Program-made: the position numbers and the translations under genes | Shown here: piece after piece, positions 1 through 8,943 of the stretch | How the letters are laid out: every line of letters starts with the position of its first letter | How positions within the stretch are numbered: the first letter of the stretch is position 1 | Assembly (NCBI GenBank): GCA_964646755.1 | Contig: CAZYIE010000003.1 | Location: 1-64,000, forward strand | DNA: 64,000 bases | DNA from: MVRV01 sp964646755 | GTDB lineage: Bacteria > Desulfobacterota > Syntrophia > Syntrophales > Smithellaceae | Direction of reading: 5' to 3' | Notes under the pieces: model-generated | Databases searched by the model: none | What the model was told of the DNA's origin: nothing | What the model saw: the letters and a program-made list of their open reading frames with translations, nothing else

Positions 1-1015
1 CACTTCGCACAGCCTTGTGCCCAGCAACTGGTCGCGGCTTATGCGCAACATCTCCTCAGCGCGCCGGTTCACATCCAGGAAAATAAAATCGCGGACTTCA
101 GCGTTTTCGTCCCGGTCGCTGCGCAGCAGCAGCAACGAGTCCAGGCTGGCGTCGTTCGCCGCGCGGAAGCTTTCTTCACTCTCACGCAAAGCTTCCTCCG
201 CCTTTCTCAACTCGGTGATGTCCTGAAGATTGCCCATGACCTTGACGGTGCGTTCATCCTCCCGAACAGCGCGGCCGATCGTGCGCACACGCAGACGCCG
301 GCCCCGCGCACTGATGAAACCGCACTCCAGATCATAGTCTTCCCCCTCCTCGACACACCGCGACACTATAGCAGGCAAGGCTTTGTTCGATGTGCTCGGG
401 CGAACCGGCCGGCACCAAGACTGGATCGAAATCGTGAATGCGGTAGGTGCCGTCGGTCCATGTCATCGTTTGCGACACTACGTTCCACTCCCAGCCGCCG
501 ACACCGCTCAGCCTTTCGGTCGCGTTCAATAGTTCCCGGCTGCGCCGCAGATATTCCTCCGCCTGCCTGCGCTCGGTGACGTCTTTGGACGAGCAGATAA
601 TGCTGACAACTGTGTTTTCAGTATTCTTGATGGGGGTAATCGTTGTAATATAAATGCGGTCTCCGTCGGGTCGCGGCACGCGGACATCAATAACCTTTTC
701 CGCTCCTGTCTGGAATACTTGACTCAATGCGGCGAAGCGCATGTCGGCTTCTTCTTTGGCAAAAACATCCCAAATTGTCTTCCAGACGATGTCGGCAATC
801 TGCTTACCCACTCCTGCGGCAAAAGCTTTGTTAACAAAGGTATAACGTCCTTCCGGGGTAAAAGAGAAGATCGGGTCGGAGGATTCATCGAGGAGAATAC
901 GGTACTTTTCCTCATTCAGCCGTAAATCATCTTCGGCCTGCTTTATTTTGATTGATTCTTCTTCAAGCAACCTGATTCTTTGTTCCAGATCTTGATAGGT
1001 TGGTTTTTTTGTCAT
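1..1015 (-). pseudogene. PAS-domain sensor protein, broken by deletion/frameshift and cut by the window edge
   Basis: The intact upstream part (332-1015) has a short coiled-coil start, one complete PAS domain with its PAC segment (ending near TERRQAEEYL), and the beginning of a second PAS domain (WEWNVVSQTMTW). The frame runs into a stop at 332. The PAC half of the second PAS domain continues in another frame from about 359 to 1 (RCVEEGEDYDLECGF, then MGNLQDITELRKAEE) and leads into a third PAS domain that leaves the window. About 12-15 residues normally found between the two halves are absent, so the lesion near 345-365 is a small deletion plus frameshift, not one slipped base. No kinase or cyclase output domain is visible. 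It is probably part of a multi-PAS signalling protein. A natural pseudogene and an assembly collapse are equally possible. Confidence 0.75.
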
Positions 1016-1066
1016 AGGTATGTGGTCCTCCTTGTGTCTTTCAGAAAGTGCACCACGGGGAAAACG

Positions 1067-1396
1067 TTAACCTTTTTCCCTGCGGAACGTATAACATCCA
1101 TTACCATCGCTAGAAAACCCCATTTCCATCCAGAATTCAATCGCCGTAAATCTTACCCGATCTGCGGTAATGACTTTATACTGCTTTTTAAATACATCCA
1201 TAATAGCTTTGGCATAGCCATGCCGTTGATATTCAGGGAATACAGTAATGGAACAGATCACAAGGGTATCTTTTTGGGGAATAGCCCTAACTTTACCAAC
1301 AATCACCGAGTTATGTTCAAGATTAATCCAGGTGTATTCAGAATCTTGATTTTCTTTTGCCAATATCGTAAATGTAAGTTCATCCTTCATCGCCAA
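1067..1396 (-). CDS. GNAT-family N-acetyltransferase
   Basis: A short protein (109 residues) with the GNAT core: a strand ending ICSITVFPEYQRHGYAKAIM holds the acetyl-CoA-binding V-x-P-x-x-Q-x-x-G-x-A motif, followed by the helix and a late F-W-x-x-x-G-F strand. The family transfers an acetyl group from acetyl-CoA to an amine; the substrate cannot be told. It starts 5 nt after the stop of the deacetylase-like gene at 1402-2166 and is read in the same direction, so the two are probably co-transcribed. It lacks the first strand or two of larger family members and is at the small end for GNAT. Confidence 0.8.
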   Translation of the reverse strand: MAMKDELTFTILAKENQDSEYTWINLEHNSVIVGKVRAIPQKDTLVICSITVFPEYQRHGYAKAIMDVFKKQYKVITADRVRFTAIEFWMEMGFSSDGNGCYTFRREKG

Positions 1397-1401
1397 AATT
1401 C

Positions 1402-2166
1402 CTATTCAAACCCATCACAAAATGCTGCTACATTTTTGCCCAGATCAGGGAGATAATAGCCGCCCTCAAGGACGGCAAAACGTTTCTGATGTCCCATGCG
1501 CTTGGTCATGTTCTTCAGCATGACGCCTATCTGGTAAAAATCAAATGTCTCCAGTTTTCTTCCTGCATCATGAATATATGCATCAAAACCGGCTGATACG
1601 GCTACAATATCGACATGCTCCACCTCCAGCAACCGGCTTGCAAGCTGTGTGATATAATCTTTATTGTTATCGGCATAGATGTTGACAATTATCGCTTCCG
1701 GCCAATCTTTGAGGGTATTAATCGTGCCGTCACCAGTATGGGCGTCAAAGTCGAGCACAAAGGCATTCTTAATCATACTTCTTTTTTTTAGTTTCAAAAG
1801 GGCAACGGCGACATTGCAAAAGACACAGTAGCCCCAGCTTGCGTCTGCAGAAGCGTGATGACCGGGCGGACGGAGACAGGCAAAAACCGGCTCATTTAAA
1901 GAAAAAGCTGTTTGGGCAGCAGCAATTGCCGCACCGGCTGCCAGCATTGCCATTTGATAAAGATTCTGATTTCCGCTAACCTCCCGCAGCCTTCTCTCGG
2001 TGTGTGCCAGCAAAATGTCCTCTTCCGTCGCCGGCGGCACAGACACTATTTGATGACGACCGGGCGCTGAAAAAGCGGCCATGACCGCCTCCATTCTGCC
2101 TGGAGTGGCGGCGTTATCGGCCGCATAATCAGAGTTATTGAACGCTTCATTGAATACTATCTGCAT
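1402..2166 (-). CDS. Histone-deacetylase-family zinc amidohydrolase (short form)
   Basis: This belongs to the arginase/deacetylase fold that removes acyl groups from amines (bacterial acetoin-utilisation or acetylpolyamine amidohydrolase relatives). The catalytic His pair is visible in RPPGHHASAD. Zinc ligands lie in LDFDAHTGDGT (Asp and His) and in SAGFDAYIHDAG (Asp), and the late EGGYY loop is present. At 254 residues it is shorter than the usual 300-340, with a shortened N-terminal region, but all active-site elements are intact. It sits directly upstream of a GNAT acetyltransferase, so the pair may put on and remove acetyl groups on a common substrate. That link is inference from adjacency. 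Confidence 0.85.
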   Translation of the reverse strand: MQIVFNEAFNNSDYAADNAATPGRMEAVMAAFSAPGRHQIVSVPPATEEDILLAHTERRLREVSGNQNLYQMAMLAAGAAIAAAQTAFSLNEPVFACLRPPGHHASADASWGYCVFCNVAVALLKLKKRSMIKNAFVLDFDAHTGDGTINTLKDWPEAIIVNIYADNNKDYITQLASRLLEVEHVDIVAVSAGFDAYIHDAGRKLETFDFYQIGVMLKNMTKRMGHQKRFAVLEGGYYLPDLGKNVAAFCDGFE

Positions 2167-2368
2167 GAATCACAATCCTGGATGCCGGTTTTGAGACTGT
2201 GTAGTAATATCACTGCGAGCAATTTACCCGATGCTACGCACCGGGTTATAAATGGAAGAAACTTGCTCTTTCAAAATGGTGTGGATAAAGTAGTCATGAG
2301 TTCGCTCTGACAGTTAATACCGCCGCGCCACTGGTGTTATGAACCCGTTTGCGAGCATGGTTCCTTGC

Positions 2369-2389
2369 GTCATGCCTATTTGGCATGAC
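2369..2389. repeat. Perfect 8-bp-arm palindrome upstream of the IS110 remnant
   Basis: GTCATGCC and GGCATGAC flank a 5-nt loop. It lies about 80 bp before the start codon of the IS110-like fragment. Its role is unknown: it could be part of the element's non-coding left end, a terminator stem without a T-run, or an operator. Confidence 0.5.
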
Positions 2390-2467
2390 AGATCACGTTT
2401 AGGAGAATAAAAAAGTCAATCGACCCGGGCCAGAGCACACCAAGACCACCACACGAGGAGGGATTTT

Positions 2468-2651
2468 ATGCGAAGGTTAAATGCAAAGCAAGGAAAAAAG
2501 GGGTCCGAGGGAAAGGTGTCTAATGAATTTTCAAAGCTCAATTTAGATGCCGCTGGTATTGATGCTGGTTCGGAAGAACACTGGGTGGCATTTATACCGG
2601 ATAACCGGTATTGATTTTACTCGGATTGACGGATTGGATGACAAATTCTGA
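2468..2651 (+). mobile_element. IS110-family transposase remnant with internal deletion
   Basis: The ORF at 2468-2614 encodes 48 residues ending LNLDAAGIDAGSEEHWVAFI. This is the start of the RuvC-like domain of IS110-family transposases, with the first catalytic Asp in GIDAG. In the +1 frame, 2592-2651 encodes LYRITGIDFTRIDGLDDKF, typical of the C-terminal transposase_20 region of the same family. Several hundred codons between them are missing and the C-terminal end is also cut. The element is therefore a dead internal-deletion derivative. Neither boundary nor flanking target repeats can be fixed by eye. The upstream non-coding stretch (about 2280-2467) may be its left end. Confidence 0.75.
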
Positions 2652-2701
2652 ACCAATATTCGTACTTTCGTGTTGATAAGATGAGTCCTCTCTGTTATTA
2701 A

Positions 2702-3640
2702 ATGCCCATGCAACTACCATTTCTTGTAAACGATATCCTGCTGGTCATTGTAATCATTTCTTCCATGGCCATTGCCATTATTTATCCTGATTTCGGTTCT
2801 TTATTCCAGGCTCTGCCCATATACTGCCTAATGGCCAATTTTTTTCTCAGTTGTCTTTCCATCGAACTTATTTCTGTCTGGAATGCCCTTAAAGGCCATA
2901 TCAGGCAAATAATGACGTTTACAATTATGAAACTCCTCATTCTGCCGATAATCCTATATTTTATTTTTAATTACTTCGCCCCGGCTTACGCATTGTCCGC
3001 CTTACTTTTAACGGGAGTATCCACCGGCGTTGTGGCTCCGTTTATATCTAATATGGTGAAAGGGAACAGCTCTCTTGTCCTCGTTGTTGTTGTTATCACA
3101 TCAGCCCTGGCGCCATTCACTTTACCTGCCCTCATTGAAATTGTCGCCGCTTCGCCGGTAGAAATTTCATTTTTCGGTATGATCCGCATGCTGGCGCTGG
3201 TGATTTTTGTCCCCATTTTAGCTGTTGAGGCGCTGCGACGTTTGACCCCCGGTCTCATGAAATCTTTAATGAAGGGGCAGTTTCCTCTTTCTCTGGTGCT
3301 TTTCGCTGTTATTAATCTGGGTGTTTTCTACCGCTATGCGCCCTTTTTCAAAAAGGAACCCGGTATTATAATTATGGCAACTGTCGTGGCCATATTGCTT
3401 TCGGCAATATATTATGTTGTTGGAATTTTTTTCTTCCGGAAAAGTACGGTGGAAAATCAAGTGGCCGGCACAGTCATGTTGGGAAATATGAATTATGTCC
3501 TGGTAATTGTTTTTTCCTCTCAGTTTTTTGGCCCTGTCGAACCACTAGTGGCAGCTATGTATGTAATCCCCTTCTTCGGCCTTGTTATTCCTCTTCGCTA
3601 CTATTACAATAGAAAAACTAAACTCTTCAGGAGGCAGTAA
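2702..3640 (+). CDS. Bile acid:sodium symporter (BASS)-family transporter
   Basis: An integral membrane protein of 312 residues with about nine or ten hydrophobic helices and little soluble sequence. The spacing of helices and the broken helix GVSTGVVAPFISNMVKG in the middle resemble the BASS/SbtA-like fold, which imports organic anions with Na+. The substrate is unknown; a carboxylate is plausible because the next gene, 3 nt downstream, is an acrylyl-CoA-reductase-like oxidoreductase. Nothing obvious is missing. An AEC-type exporter is the main alternative. Confidence 0.65.
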   Translation: MPMQLPFLVNDILLVIVIISSMAIAIIYPDFGSLFQALPIYCLMANFFLSCLSIELISVWNALKGHIRQIMTFTIMKLLILPIILYFIFNYFAPAYALSALLLTGVSTGVVAPFISNMVKGNSSLVLVVVVITSALAPFTLPALIEIVAASPVEISFFGMIRMLALVIFVPILAVEALRRLTPGLMKSLMKGQFPLSLVLFAVINLGVFYRYAPFFKKEPGIIIMATVVAILLSAIYYVVGIFFFRKSTVENQVAGTVMLGNMNYVLVIVFSSQFFGPVEPLVAAMYVIPFFGLVIPLRYYYNRKTKLFRRQ

Positions 3641-3642
3641 TT

Positions 3643-4650
3643 ATGACATCAAAGGATACATTCAAAGCACTTGTGCTAAGGCAAGAAAATGGCAAAACGA
3701 GTCAGGCCATCGAGAACCTGACTGTGGATGATTTGCCTGACGGGGATGTTCTTGTGGCGGTAGATTATTCATCGTTAAATTACAAAGACGGTATGGCTAT
3801 TGCCGGCGTTGGTAAAATTGTCCGCCAGTTTCCGATGGTACCAGGAATTGATCTGGCAGGAACCGTACTGGAATCTGCTTCTCCTCTTTATAAAAGCGGT
3901 GACAAGGTCGTTCTGACCGGTTGGAGTGTCGGTGAGCGCTACTGGGGTGGTTACACACAGAAAGCCCGTGTCCAATCAGAATGGCTTGTTCCCCTTCCGG
4001 AAGGCATGGACACAAAAAAGACGATGATGATCGGAACAGCCGGTTTTACGGCAATGCTCTGTGTTATGACCCTGGAAGAAGCAGGAATTACCCCGGATAA
4101 AGGAACAATTCTCGTTACCGGCGCGTCAGGCGGTGTGGGCAGCATTGCTGTTGCCATTCTGGGGTCGCTTGGCTACCGAGTGGCTGCCCTAACGGCTCCC
4201 GGACAGGAAAATACACACGACTATCTGCGCTCTTTGGGTGCCGCGGAATTTGTAGGAGGACCACAGTGGAATGAGCTCCCCCGGCCACTGGAAACCCAAC
4301 GCTGGATCGGAGCAATAGATACCGTAGGCAGCAAAGTCCTCTCCCGGGTTCTGGCGGAAATGGATTACCTAGGTTGCATTGCCAATTGCGGACTTGCCGG
4401 TGGGTTCGATTTAACTACAACAGTTATGCCATTTATTCTGCGCGGTGTCAGCTTACGCGGAGTCGATTCTGTTATGTGCCCGATTGAAAAACGTAAAATC
4501 GCCTGGAAGCGCCTGGCCACAGATCTTCCGGCCAAAGCTCTGGAATCAATTAATTCTAAGGCACTATCACTTGGCGATTTACCCACAGCGGCAGCGGAAA
4601 TTGTTGCCGGAAAAGTTCGCGGGCGTTTGCTTGTCGATTTAAATAAATGA
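3643..4650 (+). CDS. YhdH/AcuI-like zinc-free MDR oxidoreductase (acrylyl-CoA reductase family)
   Basis: A 335-residue medium-chain dehydrogenase. The GroES-like domain (residues 1-120) shows SSLNYKDGMAI and VPGIDLAGTV, typical of the YhdH/YhfP group. The NADPH-binding motif TGASGGVGSIAVAIL lies near residue 160. The family lacks the catalytic zinc ligands and reduces activated double bonds such as acrylyl-CoA to propionyl-CoA. A strong ribosome binding site (aggagg) sits within the end of the upstream transporter gene, and the two form an operon closed by the hairpin at 4657-4689. Exact substrate not determined. Confidence 0.85.
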   Translation: MTSKDTFKALVLRQENGKTSQAIENLTVDDLPDGDVLVAVDYSSLNYKDGMAIAGVGKIVRQFPMVPGIDLAGTVLESASPLYKSGDKVVLTGWSVGERYWGGYTQKARVQSEWLVPLPEGMDTKKTMMIGTAGFTAMLCVMTLEEAGITPDKGTILVTGASGGVGSIAVAILGSLGYRVAALTAPGQENTHDYLRSLGAAEFVGGPQWNELPRPLETQRWIGAIDTVGSKVLSRVLAEMDYLGCIANCGLAGGFDLTTTVMPFILRGVSLRGVDSVMCPIEKRKIAWKRLATDLPAKALESINSKALSLGDLPTAAAEIVAGKVRGRLLVDLNK

Positions 4651-4656
4651 CAAAAA

Positions 4657-4689
4657 GAGAGCCATAGCCGTCAAACGACTATGGCTCTC
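4657..4689. terminator. Bidirectional terminator between convergent operons
   Basis: An 11-bp perfect stem (GAGAGCCATAG / CTATGGCTCTC) with an 11-nt loop starts 6 nt after the AcuI-like stop. An A-run precedes it, which becomes a T-run for the minus-strand CoA-transferase operon, and AAAATA follows it. Confidence 0.85.
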
Positions 4690-4716
4690 AAAATATAAAC
4701 TATCTGTGCGATCAGT

Positions 4717-5487
4717 TTACCTACCGATTACATAACGGTAGGGATCAATAACATCACGCAGTACGTGCAGTTCTTCTTCCGTTGGCGCGGAATTTTCCAC
4801 AATTTTATCCGCTTTCAAAAGTTCAAATCCGCAGTTATCCTGAACATCTTTTACGGAATATCCGGGATTAATAGCGATAACACGCATACGTTTTGACTCC
4901 GGTTCAAAATCCATAACCGCCATATTGGTGATTATTTTGTAAGGTCCGGCTCCCAGAGGCAGTCCTGATTTCGCCCGCGAATCACCGCCGGTAAGCCAAC
5001 CGGGTGACGTGCAGTAGCTTACCTTTTCCACAAAGCGCTTGGAATCCTGCGGTGTCATTACCATCATGCGCCAGCAGAAGGAAGCAAAGTCATTAGCTCC
5101 GCCGCTACCGGGAAAACGGACTTTCGGTTTTTGATGGTCAGTACCAACTCTCGTCGAGTTGAGATTCCCGTACATATCAATCTGTGCACCGCCCAGGAAT
5201 GTATAATCCAGCATTCCACGACACGCTGTTTCCATTATTTCGCACATTCCGCTGGCCATAATGGCCTTCCATGTTGTTCTGGAATCACCAACAGAAATAG
5301 GCATTTCCGGGATTAAGGGTGCTACCCCTCCCGCTTCAAACACGATTATTAAACTCGGCGAATGCACCTTCTGAGCCAGCATTGCTGCGGCACAAGGGGC
5401 GCCGGTCCCTACTCCGACGGTAGCGCCATCTTCCAGTTCACGCGACGCTGTACAAATCATCAGTTCCATTGTATTGTAATCAGGCAT
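4717..5487 (-). CDS. CoA-transferase subunit B (glutaconate/3-oxoacid CoA-transferase type)
   Basis: The beta subunit of a class I CoA-transferase, which moves CoA between acyl-CoA and a free acid. The glycine-rich start GATVGVGTGAPCAAAMLAQ and the sequence VFEAGGVAP fit GctB-like subunits. The Glu near residue 51 is in the position expected for the catalytic glutamate that forms the enzyme-CoA thioester. A GGANDFAS loop follows near residue 130. Length 256 matches the family. It is 18 nt downstream of the alpha subunit with its own aggag site. Substrate is unassigned; a fermentation acid (butyrate, glutaconate or a cyclic/dicarboxylic acid) would fit the setting. Confidence 0.85.
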   Translation of the reverse strand: MPDYNTMELMICTASRELEDGATVGVGTGAPCAAAMLAQKVHSPSLIIVFEAGGVAPLIPEMPISVGDSRTTWKAIMASGMCEIMETACRGMLDYTFLGGAQIDMYGNLNSTRVGTDHQKPKVRFPGSGGANDFASFCWRMMVMTPQDSKRFVEKVSYCTSPGWLTGGDSRAKSGLPLGAGPYKIITNMAVMDFEPESKRMRVIAINPGYSVKDVQDNCGFELLKADKIVENSAPTEEELHVLRDVIDPYRYVIGR

Positions 5488-5505
5488 GATTATTTCTCCT
5501 TTCTA

Positions 5506-6495
5506 TTATCTCGCACCGATAAACATCATCTCTTTTTGCCTCAACATCTGCAATTTAGTCATTCCGCCGTTCTTCTGAATGTATTCGAAGTGGTCTTTAC
5601 AACCATAAATGTTTTTCTCCAGAAACGCCTTAAAAGCTTCCGGATCAGCTTCCACTTTCAGCCATTCTTTCAGATGTTCTTCATCGGAGAAATATTCACC
5701 AAGCATATTGCCCGGATAACTGCCGTAAGGAACTTCGCAAACAGCATCAACACACCAATAAGGTATTACCGTATAACTGGGATCGCGGCGGATTTCATCA
5801 TTGGAAATCAGTTTTTCGCAGGTAATGATCAATCTCTTGGAGGCACGAGCCACATCAAAATCCGAAACGGTTATGCCCCGCACACGGCAATTACCGTATA
5901 TATCCGCCTCATGCACATGAATTGCCGCCACATCGGGATAAATTGCCGGCAAGGCGACATACTTTGTTTTAGTAAATGGACACTCAATTATTTTCCCTGC
6001 ACTGTATTTAAATGTATCAGTGCCCATTAAATTCCGTGCCGGATAAAAAGAAACACCGGCGGCGGCAGCTTTAAACCGCACGGAAAGCGCATAATTGCTC
6101 CACTCGGAGACCCTGACCTTGCCCGATTCCATGTATCTGCGGGCATTGGGTGAAAGTCCGCGTGCTTCCAATCCGATGATATAAGCAACATCGCAACGGT
6201 CGAAAACTTCTCCGGCACAAAGAACTTGAAAGTCATGGGTAGAAGTATGACCGGCAAATCCCATTTTTTTTCTTCCCTGCCGCACAATTTCGTGACAAAC
6301 AGATATTGGCACTCTGTTCGCACCGAAACCACCGATGGTTAAATAATCACCATCATGGACAAATTTTTCCACGGCATCTTTCACACTCATAACTTTGCTT
6401 TCCATTTTACGTGATTTCCCCCGGAAAAAGGCACGTGCCTTATCCGCATCCGGATCTGTGAAGATATCACCTATTCCCTGTTCAATTACATCCAC
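5506..6495 (-). CDS. CoA-transferase subunit A (glutaconate CoA-transferase type)
   Basis: The alpha subunit partner of the downstream gene. It has the GctA-type opening (KVMSVKDAVEKFVHDGDYLTIGGFG, described here in two parts: a short leader helix then the GGFG loop) and a central HVHEADIYGNCRVRG segment typical of CoA-binding alpha subunits. It has 329 residues, normal length for GctA, with about 30 extra residues at the N-terminus before the Met that begins ESKVMSV. First gene of a two-gene operon; the 375 bp upstream contain a TetR-type palindrome (6870-6883). Confidence 0.85.
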   Translation of the reverse strand: MDVIEQGIGDIFTDPDADKARAFFRGKSRKMESKVMSVKDAVEKFVHDGDYLTIGGFGANRVPISVCHEIVRQGRKKMGFAGHTSTHDFQVLCAGEVFDRCDVAYIIGLEARGLSPNARRYMESGKVRVSEWSNYALSVRFKAAAAGVSFYPARNLMGTDTFKYSAGKIIECPFTKTKYVALPAIYPDVAAIHVHEADIYGNCRVRGITVSDFDVARASKRLIITCEKLISNDEIRRDPSYTVIPYWCVDAVCEVPYGSYPGNMLGEYFSDEEHLKEWLKVEADPEAFKAFLEKNIYGCKDHFEYIQKNGGMTKLQMLRQKEMMFIGAR

Positions 6496-6953
6496 AGTCT
6501 TTTACCTCCTTATTATATTTTTCCTCTCTAATTAAGTTTTGCTTAAGAAACAGATTTACCCGCGAAATTTAACCGGGAATGTGTCCGGCAGCAATAATCT
6601 TTCCGGCCGAATTTAAAGTATTCGATGAAGAAACATTACGCCACAACATTATTCCCCGCCGTTTTTTAGTAAAATCAGCGGATAAAACTGAATCAACCAT
6701 GTACTTTATAGCGAGAGGATATCTACAGGATAATTTCCCATATGTAAAAACCATTAAAATCGCTTTTAACATAATAATCAAATACAGCAAGTATAAAAAG
6801 ATCATTAAATGAGATTTTTCTTGATGTGAGTATAGGAAAAATGTAGTCGTCTGTCAATAAAATAATGACTGACTGATCGGTCATACCAATGATGTGTTAT
6901 CCGAAGACTCAATATAAGCAACATTTTATTCATCTGCAACAGGTAATTTCTCT
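6496..6953. other. Intergenic stretch without a convincing gene
   Basis: This 458-bp AT-rich stretch lies between the CoA-transferase operon and the small secreted-protein gene, both on the minus strand. Two overlapping 77-78-codon ORFs on opposite strands (6569-6812) have no recognisable family, no good ribosome site and low-complexity Ile/Lys composition, so I do not call them. The only clear element is the palindrome at 6870-6883. Confidence 0.6.
6870..6883. promoter_or_regulatory. TetR-type operator-like palindrome
   Basis: TGACTGATCGGTCA is palindromic at 12 of 14 positions and resembles operators of TetR-family fatty-acid or acyl-CoA regulators. It lies about 375 bp upstream of the CoA-transferase alpha gene, in the region where its promoter should be. 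The regulator is not identified. Confidence 0.35.
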
Positions 6954-7436
6954 TTAGAATTCGAAACCTAGGTTTATTTGTGGCTCAATCAGTTTAAGTG
7001 TTTCCAGAGTCATTTCCTGGGAAGGATTTCGTAACAAGGAAGGCAATGTCCTGGTTGCTGTAGATAGCTTTCCATCCTTACTTCTCGAGGACATTTCGTC
7101 GCCAGGCAGCATAAAAGTATTAACCGGGGAAAACGTGACTTTGATGTTACTGAGAACGGACCTTTTCGTATTTACCTCTGAAGAATCATTGATTGTTCTT
7201 GCATCACCATGCAATAATTCAGCTATATCATCAAATTGCCCCCATATTTCTTTGTAAGAATATAAATTTTCCGGCGAGATATTATTCCAGGGCTGATTAA
7301 ATTCCAGATGATTCTTGACAACAAATGGCTGCCAATCAAATACCAGGCCGGGATAATCAGCAAAAGCAATGCCTGGCAAAGAAATAAAGACGGCAAATAC
7401 AATGATTGATTTATTAAACAATCGCATAAATTTCAT
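6954..7436 (-). CDS. Hypothetical secreted protein
   Basis: A 160-residue protein with a clear N-terminal signal peptide (basic start, hydrophobic helix, cleavage expected after GIAFA near residue 26). The rest is soluble, rich in Ser, Asn and Thr, and ends in LGFEF; a C-terminal aromatic residue is seen in outer-membrane proteins, though no barrel repeat is evident. It begins 4 nt after the stop of the amidase gene and is read with it, suggesting a periplasmic or envelope role. No family recognised. Confidence 0.6.
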   Translation of the reverse strand: MKFMRLFNKSIIVFAVFISLPGIAFADYPGLVFDWQPFVVKNHLEFNQPWNNISPENLYSYKEIWGQFDDIAELLHGDARTINDSSEVNTKRSVLSNIKVTFSPVNTFMLPGDEMSSRSKDGKLSTATRTLPSLLRNPSQEMTLETLKLIEPQINLGFEF

Positions 7437-7440
7437 ATTG

Positions 7441-8736
7441 CTAGGGCAGTCTTATCTTCTGCCCTAGCAGCAAATGATCAGAATCTTTCATGTTGTTTAG
7501 CCTACGCAATTCATCTATCGTTATCGAGTTACCCCTTGCTAAAGAAAAAATAGTGTCTCCTTTTTTGACAGTGTAGATTCTGGAAAATCTCCTGTCATCA
7601 TTAACATTAGCTGCATTCGCAGTACCAGATAAATATTCTACGACAGAAGAGACTACGGCCAATGCCAGCTTTTTCTGGAAATTACTGTTTTTCAATAATC
7701 TCTCTTCTTCTCCATTGGAGATGTAGGCTGTTTCGATCAGTACGGCCGGAATATCCGGCAATTTCAGCACACGGAAGGGAGCTTCCTGAACGCTTTGATA
7801 CTTCAGGCAGTTGACTTCATTCAAATGGTGCATCAAATTGCCGGCATAAGTTTTAGACATATTTATCGTGTTAGTCTGGAACATATTCAAGATAATCTGA
7901 TCAGAGTCAGATTTCCCATCGCCATTGGGAACACCACCGATAATATCGGCTAAGTTTTCATTCTTAGCCAGCAGTTTGGCCGCCTCATTACTGGCAGCTC
8001 CTGTGGAAAGGCAATAAACGGAACTACCCTTGGCCTGACGATTTCGGGCAGCATCGGCATGGACGCTGATAAAGAGGCTGGCATTTAAATCTTTAGCTAT
8101 CTGCAGCCTTTTGCTGAAGGACACGTAGTAATCGCCATCACGGGTGAGGACTGCCCGGTATCCCGGAATCTTATTGACAGCTTTCTTAATCTCCCGGCTT
8201 ATTGAGAGCACTATGTTTTTTTCATAAGTTCCCTTTTTGCCTACTGCACCGGGATCATCCCCGCCATGCCCGGGATCGATGACAATAATTTTTTTTATTT
8301 TGCTTTTGGCGGGAGGCTCTTTAATCATTTCTTTGGCGGGAGTTTGCTGCAGATAAACATCCACTACTACACGATCCGGTTTATCCTGGAATTTCTTTAA
8401 AGTGAAAACCTGAGTTTTTAGATATTTTTCAAGAATAAATTCGACCTTTACAGATCCGGGCATTGTCCGTGTTATGACTTTCTTAACACCGGGTTTATTG
8501 ATTAATACTTCAGCAGGTAACCCCAGCCCGCTCACGCCTTCCTTAAAATCTAAAATAAGAAAGTTTTCACCTTCTTTAATTTCAAAAGATGGTTCACTTC
8601 CGACATCGATGACAATCCTGGTATGATCAGGCGCCGCCCAATAACGAACACTGCGTATTTCCGCAGCACCGGAAATATTGGCCGTTAAGAAAACTTCAAT
8701 AAGGATAATCAGGAGAGTATATCTAATTCTCATCAT
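7441..8736 (-). CDS. N-acetylmuramoyl-L-alanine amidase (AMIN + Amidase_3 + LysM)
   Basis: A periplasmic enzyme that cuts the amide bond between muramic acid and the peptide stem, usually at division. Layout: signal peptide (1-24), AMIN domain that binds peptidoglycan or septal sites (25-130), a short linker, Amidase_3 domain (148-370), and a C-terminal LysM domain (about 385-431, YTVKKGDTIFSLARG). The zinc site is intact: His in DPGHGG, Glu in TYEKNI, His in ISVHAD; the catalytic Glu is in LIETAYISN. The C-terminal LysM is an AmiC/AmiB-type addition common in deltaproteobacteria. Confidence 0.92.
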   Translation of the reverse strand: MMRIRYTLLIILIEVFLTANISGAAEIRSVRYWAAPDHTRIVIDVGSEPSFEIKEGENFLILDFKEGVSGLGLPAEVLINKPGVKKVITRTMPGSVKVEFILEKYLKTQVFTLKKFQDKPDRVVVDVYLQQTPAKEMIKEPPAKSKIKKIIVIDPGHGGDDPGAVGKKGTYEKNIVLSISREIKKAVNKIPGYRAVLTRDGDYYVSFSKRLQIAKDLNASLFISVHADAARNRQAKGSSVYCLSTGAASNEAAKLLAKNENLADIIGGVPNGDGKSDSDQIILNMFQTNTINMSKTYAGNLMHHLNEVNCLKYQSVQEAPFRVLKLPDIPAVLIETAYISNGEEERLLKNSNFQKKLALAVVSSVVEYLSGTANAANVNDDRRFSRIYTVKKGDTIFSLARGNSITIDELRRLNNMKDSDHLLLGQKIRLP

Positions 8737-8943
8737 AAATCTTCTTCCCCTTGCTATTGGCGGAAAATAGCAAATTTATTCAGGAACTGCAACTAATTGA
8801 TAGGAAAATTGATAGGAAAAGATTCTTTCTTTGCCCCAGCAAGCCTTTGTTCAAAAACAAACACCCCCTGCGGGTGGTAATTTCGTAACGGCTTCTAAAT
8901 ATTTATTGAGTATTATATCAGTCTATAGTACAAACCGCCGCAA

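Noticed and set aside
17..226. Plus-strand 69-codon Ser/Arg-rich ORF at the window start
   Set aside because: It lies antisense to the displaced PAS reading frame and has the low-complexity look of a shadow.
6569..6812. Two opposite-strand ORFs of 77-78 codons
   Set aside because: They overlap each other, lack ribosome sites and show no family features; composition fits AT-rich non-coding DNA.
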